DNA from: Halomonas sp. GFAJ-1
Lineage (GTDB): Bacteria; Pseudomonadota; Gammaproteobacteria; Pseudomonadales; Halomonadaceae
Assembly: GCA_002966495.1 (NCBI GenBank)
Contig: CP016490.1
Span: forward strand, 3,038,001 to 3,102,000
Direction: 5' to 3'
Length of the DNA: 64,000 nt
In this document: piece after piece, positions 60,719 to 64,000 of the stretch
How positions within the stretch are numbered: position 1 is the first letter of the stretch
Layout of the letters: each line of letters opens with the position of its first letter
The notes under the pieces: model-generated
What the model was told of the DNA's origin: nothing
Database searches by the model: none
The model's input: only the letters and a program-made list of their open reading frames with translations
Translations under genes and position numbers: made by a program

Positions 60719-61768
60719 ATGATTGCTTTTCTAATCAAGCGGCTGATGCACGCTGTATTGGTGATGTTTATCATCAGTGTGCTGGCCTTCGCCATTCAGG
60801 ATAACCTGGGTGACCCCATACAGCAGATGGTCGGGCAGTCAGTTCCCGAAAGCGAGCGCGAGGCACTGCGCGAACGCTTGGGCTTAAACGACCCCTTTCT
60901 GGTTCAGTACGTTCGCTTTGCGAAAAATGCTGTTCAAGGAGACTTCGGGAACTCCTATTTTTACCGCGAGCCAGCTCTCGAAGTAATCGCCAGGCATCTG
61001 CCCGCAACGCTAGAACTAGTGTTTGCCGCCACGCTGATCATCGTGCTGTTTTCAGTCCCTATTGGGGTCTACAGCGCGATAAAACCTCGATCGCCCTTTT
61101 CACGGTTTTTTATGGGCATCTCTATTATCGGCATTTCGATACCGGTTTTTTTGACGGCCATTGTCTTGATCCAAATATTCGCGATTGGGATAACCATTAA
61201 CCTCTTCCCCCAAGACGCCGCCTGGGGAGCGTGGCTAAATAGCGCGCTTTCAACACAAGGAAATATGCCCTCTTTCGGGCGTGGCCACGAATTAGTACAT
61301 GTCGTGGGTCACTGGGATACTAATCTCGTCACCTGGGATGGCCTAAAACATCTCGTTCTACCGGCTGTTTCGCTGGCCTCTATTATGCTGCCGCTCTTTA
61401 TTCGCTTAATTCGCGCTGAAATGATGGAAGTGCTGCAATCTGAATACGTCAAATATGCACGTGCTAAAGGCATCTCGATGCGCCGGGTATACTTTGTTCA
61501 CGCCCTTAAAAACACCATGCTGCCCGTCATTACGGTAGGTGGCGTACAAATTGGCACCATGGTGGCGTATACCATTTTGACCGAGACCGTTTTTCAATGG
61601 CCAGGCATGGGGCTGATGTTCCTGGATGCCATTAACCGCGCTGACATTCCTCTCGTGGTGAGCTATTTGATGATTGTCGGCGTCATTTTCGTGGTGACCA
61701 ACACCATCGTGGATCTGATCTACGGCTTCGTGAACCCCACCGTAAAACTGACTGGTAAGCCCGCATGA
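60719..61768 (+). CDS. Peptide ABC transporter permease, DppB type
   Basis: About 349 residues, six transmembrane segments. N-terminal FLIKRLMHAVLVMFIISVLAFAI and GDPIQQMVGQSVPESEREALRERLGLNDPFLVQYVRF are typical of DppB/OppB. The EAA coupling motif is EYVKYARAKGISMRRVYFVHALKNTMLPVITV. It carries a 30-residue extra loop around 170-200. AGGTGG precedes ATG at 60719 by eight bases. It overlaps the second permease by 4 bases. Confidence 0.93.
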   Translation: MIAFLIKRLMHAVLVMFIISVLAFAIQDNLGDPIQQMVGQSVPESEREALRERLGLNDPFLVQYVRFAKNAVQGDFGNSYFYREPALEVIARHLPATLELVFAATLIIVLFSVPIGVYSAIKPRSPFSRFFMGISIIGISIPVFLTAIVLIQIFAIGITINLFPQDAAWGAWLNSALSTQGNMPSFGRGHELVHVVGHWDTNLVTWDGLKHLVLPAVSLASIMLPLFIRLIRAEMMEVLQSEYVKYARAKGISMRRVYFVHALKNTMLPVITVGGVQIGTMVAYTILTETVFQWPGMGLMFLDAINRADIPLVVSYLMIVGVIFVVTNTIVDLIYGFVNPTVKLTGKPA

Positions 61769-62709
61769 CAACATCCACCCCTACTTCTGCGCCAAGCCGC
61801 TGGGAGCGCTTACGCGACTCCTTTGTGTGGTACAGCTTTAAACGCGACCGCACCGCCCAGCTGTGTTTGGCCGTATTCCTTTGCATGGTCATTGCCGCCT
61901 TTGCTTCACCGCTATTGGCCCCCACTGACCCTTATGACCTGCGCCAAATTGATATTCTCGACTCTGAACTGCCGCCTTTCTGGATTGACGGCGCCGACGA
62001 CCGCTACGTACTAGGCACCGATGCCCAGGGCCGCGATTTATGGTCGATTGTGCTTTACGGCACTCGGGTATCATTATTGATTGGTTTTGGTGCTGTCTTT
62101 CTCCAGGCACTGCTGGGGGTTACCTTTGGCTTAATGGCCGGTTATTTGGGTGGGCGTGTTGATGCCTTCTTAATGCGTCTGGCGGATATACAGCTCTCGT
62201 TCTCCACCTTGATGGTGGCCATTGTGGTGGGGGCGGTGGTGAAAGCCACCATGGGCAGCGCCTTCTACAGCCAGTATGCGGTACTTATGCTGATACTGAT
62301 AATCGGCTTGGCCGAGTGGCCACAGTACGCACGCACAGTGCGAGCCTCGGTACTGGCCGAAAAAAACAAAGAGTACGTGGACGCCGCCCGCGTGATGGGC
62401 CTGCGCAGCAAACGCATTATGTTCCGTCATGTACTGCCCAACACGCTCTCACCTATTTTTGTTATCTCTACGGTACAGATTGCCAATGCGATTATTTCCG
62501 AGGCGGCGCTGTCGTTCTTGGGGCTAGGGATGCCAGAAACCCACCCATCACTGGGGTCACTGATAAAGTCAGGCTTTGACTACATTCAATCAGGCTCTTG
62601 GTGGATTACGTTGATTCCTGGTGCGGTGCTAGTAGTGCTGGTGCTGTCTATCAATCTATTGGGTGACTGGCTTCGCGATGTCATGAACCCACGACTTTAT
62701 AAAGGCTGA
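61765..62709 (+). CDS. Peptide ABC transporter permease, DppC type
   Basis: 314 residues, six transmembrane segments. FLCMVIAAFASPLLAPTDPYD and YVLGTDAQGRDLWSIVLYGTRVSLLIG are the DppC/OppC N-terminal signatures. EAA motif: EYVDAARVMGLRSKRIMFRHVLPNTLSPI. C-terminal GLGMPETHPSLGSLIKSG and NLLGDWLRDVMNPRL are family-typical. Forms the heterodimeric channel with the preceding permease. Confidence 0.94.
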   Translation: MTTSTPTSAPSRWERLRDSFVWYSFKRDRTAQLCLAVFLCMVIAAFASPLLAPTDPYDLRQIDILDSELPPFWIDGADDRYVLGTDAQGRDLWSIVLYGTRVSLLIGFGAVFLQALLGVTFGLMAGYLGGRVDAFLMRLADIQLSFSTLMVAIVVGAVVKATMGSAFYSQYAVLMLILIIGLAEWPQYARTVRASVLAEKNKEYVDAARVMGLRSKRIMFRHVLPNTLSPIFVISTVQIANAIISEAALSFLGLGMPETHPSLGSLIKSGFDYIQSGSWWITLIPGAVLVVLVLSINLLGDWLRDVMNPRLYKG

Positions 62710-62716
62710 GGGCACC

Positions 62717-63733
62717 ATGGCACTACTTGAAGTTTCTCAACTCGATGTTCGCTTTGCCCTACGCCAGGGCGAAGTGCGCGCCCTACGCGATGTTAATTTC
62801 ACCCTTGAGCGCGGTGAACGTTTAGGCATTGTCGGAGAGTCCGGCGCCGGTAAATCGGTGGCCGCTTTCTCACTACTGAATTTGATCGCCAAGCCCGGAT
62901 TTATTGCTGGGGGAAGCATTAAATTTGAAGGCCAAACACTTAATACGATGTCTGAGCGCGGCCTGCGTAAGGTGCGCGGCAACCGCATCTCGATGATTTT
63001 CCAAGATCCGATGATGACGCTAAACCCGGTGCTCTCTATCGGTGAGCAAATGGTGGAGTGCCTAAAGGCGCACCGGCGTATTTCATCAAAAGAGGCGCGC
63101 AGTATCGCACTAGACAAGCTGCGCCAAGTGCAGATCCCATCGCCGGAAACGCGTCTGGATCAGTACCCCCACGAGCTTTCCGGGGGTATGCGTCAGCGGA
63201 TCATTATCGCCATCGCACTGCTGCTTGACCCCGACATCATCATTGCCGATGAGCCCACCACCGCTTTGGATGTGACTATTCAAGCGGAAATAATGGCGCT
63301 GCTGCTAGAGCTATGCGAGCAGCACAATGTCGGGCTTATATTGATCACCCACGACCTGGGCGTTGTTAGCCAAGTTACCCAGCACATGCTGGTTATGTAT
63401 GCTGGCAGAGTGATTGAGCAAGGCCCCACCAGGGAAATTATCAACGACCCACAACACCCCTACACCCAGGGGCTCATTAACGCCCTGCCGCAAATGGCGA
63501 CCCCAGGAGAAAGGCTCAACCAAATCCGCGGCAGTATGCCCTCGTTGTCCAATTTACCTAATGGCTGCGCCTTCCATCCCCGCTGTGACTTTATCAATCG
63601 TGCCGATGGCCAGCCCCGCCCGGCATGTACCCAGCAAGTCCCTGGCTTCGTCACCTCAGGCAACTGCCAAGTGGCCTGCCACATGGTGGCTGAGATGCTA
63701 GAAGACCGTCGCCTGAAGGAGGAAACCTCATGA
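62717..63733 (+). CDS. Peptide ABC transporter ATPase, DppD type
   Basis: 338 residues. Walker A GESGAGKS, signature LSGGMRQR, Walker B IIIADEPT, and an H-loop in LILITHDLGVV. The C-terminal oligopeptide-transporter extension contains NGCAFHPRCDFINRADG..RPAC, whose cysteines bind a 4Fe-4S cluster in related Dpp/Opp ATPases. The ATG at 62717 is seven bases after the preceding stop. The stop overlaps the next ATPase by 4 bases. Confidence 0.95.
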   Translation: MALLEVSQLDVRFALRQGEVRALRDVNFTLERGERLGIVGESGAGKSVAAFSLLNLIAKPGFIAGGSIKFEGQTLNTMSERGLRKVRGNRISMIFQDPMMTLNPVLSIGEQMVECLKAHRRISSKEARSIALDKLRQVQIPSPETRLDQYPHELSGGMRQRIIIAIALLLDPDIIIADEPTTALDVTIQAEIMALLLELCEQHNVGLILITHDLGVVSQVTQHMLVMYAGRVIEQGPTREIINDPQHPYTQGLINALPQMATPGERLNQIRGSMPSLSNLPNGCAFHPRCDFINRADGQPRPACTQQVPGFVTSGNCQVACHMVAEMLEDRRLKEETS

Positions 63734-64000
63734 GTGCGCAGGCAGAAACGCTTATCACCCACCCGACACAAAACGAAGAGAGCAGCGAGTCGCTGTTGCA
63801 AATTCGTGGGCTAAAGAAGCGCTTTTCGCTATCAGGCGATTTCCTAGATCAGCTGCGATTTAAAGGCGGCAAGCTGGTTCGCCATCAAGAGCATGTGCAT
63901 GCCATTAACGGCGTTAATTTAGACATCAAACGCGGTGAAGCACTCTGTGTAGTGGGCGAGTCCGGCTGTGGCAAATCAACGGTGGCCCGCACGGTGATGG
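63730..64000 (+). CDS. Peptide ABC transporter ATPase, DppF type (partial, runs off the window)
   Basis: The first 90 codons are present. After an acidic N-terminus comes LLQIRGLKKRFSLSGDFLDQ, a loop of about 20 residues, then VHAINGVNLDIKRGEALCVVGESGCGKST with the Walker A motif. The ATG at 63730 overlaps the DppD stop (ATGA). It is truncated only by the window edge. With the upstream ATPase it completes a Dpp/Opp-type transporter. Confidence 0.93.
   Translation, partial: MSAQAETLITHPTQNEESSESLLQIRGLKKRFSLSGDFLDQLRFKGGKLVRHQEHVHAINGVNLDIKRGEALCVVGESGCGKSTVARTVM

Noticed and set aside
1..64000. Search by eye for tRNA, rRNA and riboswitch structures
   Set aside because: No cloverleaf with a TTCGA-type T-arm, no rRNA signature and no recognisable riboswitch core was found; covariance-model scanning could still reveal small RNAs.

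Overview
The window looks like chromosomal DNA of a halophilic or marine gammaproteobacterium of the Halomonas/Vreelandella type. The reasons are moderately GC-rich coding DNA, a complete Na+-translocating NADH:quinone reductase operon, a PhaC-like DUF3141 protein, an OprI/Lpp-type lipoprotein, and a gene order (sthA, nqr, gap, mfd; lipA to proA) that I recognise from Pseudomonas and Halomonas. Species assignment is inference; no rRNA or tRNA gene was seen.

Layout. 151-2276: a LysR regulator and rlmF. 2383-6264: a compact accessory island that I read as an integron cassette array without an integrase in the window (a CALIN). It has four attC or attC-like sites, an acetyltransferase cassette, a toxin-antitoxin cassette pointing the opposite way, and an AT-richer two-gene cassette coding for a small protein with an RX6H motif (HEPN-like) and an ORC/CDC6-like P-loop ATPase. 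The left edge abuts a decayed IS1182-like transposase fragment. 6616-8462: a polytopic membrane protein and a zinc-ribbon protein. 8627-12785: leuS-lptE-holA, with 4-base overlaps. 12886-16111: a PA2779/PA2778-like pair, then a molybdopterin-fold periplasmic protein coupled to a GGDEF diguanylate cyclase. 16108-25857 (minus): gap, nqrABCDEF, nqrM and sthA, an energy/redox block. 26115-33301: mfd, then two L,D-transpeptidases flanking the Lpp-like lipoprotein, then two uncharacterised genes. 33298-38801 (minus): topA and the DUF3141 protein. 39138-41327: a LysR regulator and lipA. 41454-51968 (minus): lipB, DUF493, dacA, rlpA, mltB, rodA, mrdA, rlmH, rsfS, nadD and proA, the classic lipoate and cell-elongation cluster. 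52203-55406: two tandem membrane proteins with degenerate GGDEF domains and a DedA-PAP2 fusion. 55440-58125 (minus): a LysE exporter, ubiX and mpl. 58349-64000: a glutaredoxin-like protein and a dipeptide-type ABC transporter whose last ATPase runs off the window.

How it fits together. Most of the window is housekeeping: translation, LPS assembly, Na+-linked respiration, peptidoglycan elongation and recycling, lipoylation and repair. The accessory content is concentrated in the 3.7 kb cassette array. Cassette boundaries there are supported by a strong internal test: in each case the R'' box of a cassette's attC is the exact complement of the R' box at that cassette's other end. The two-gene cassette is the best candidate for an undescribed, possibly defensive, system.
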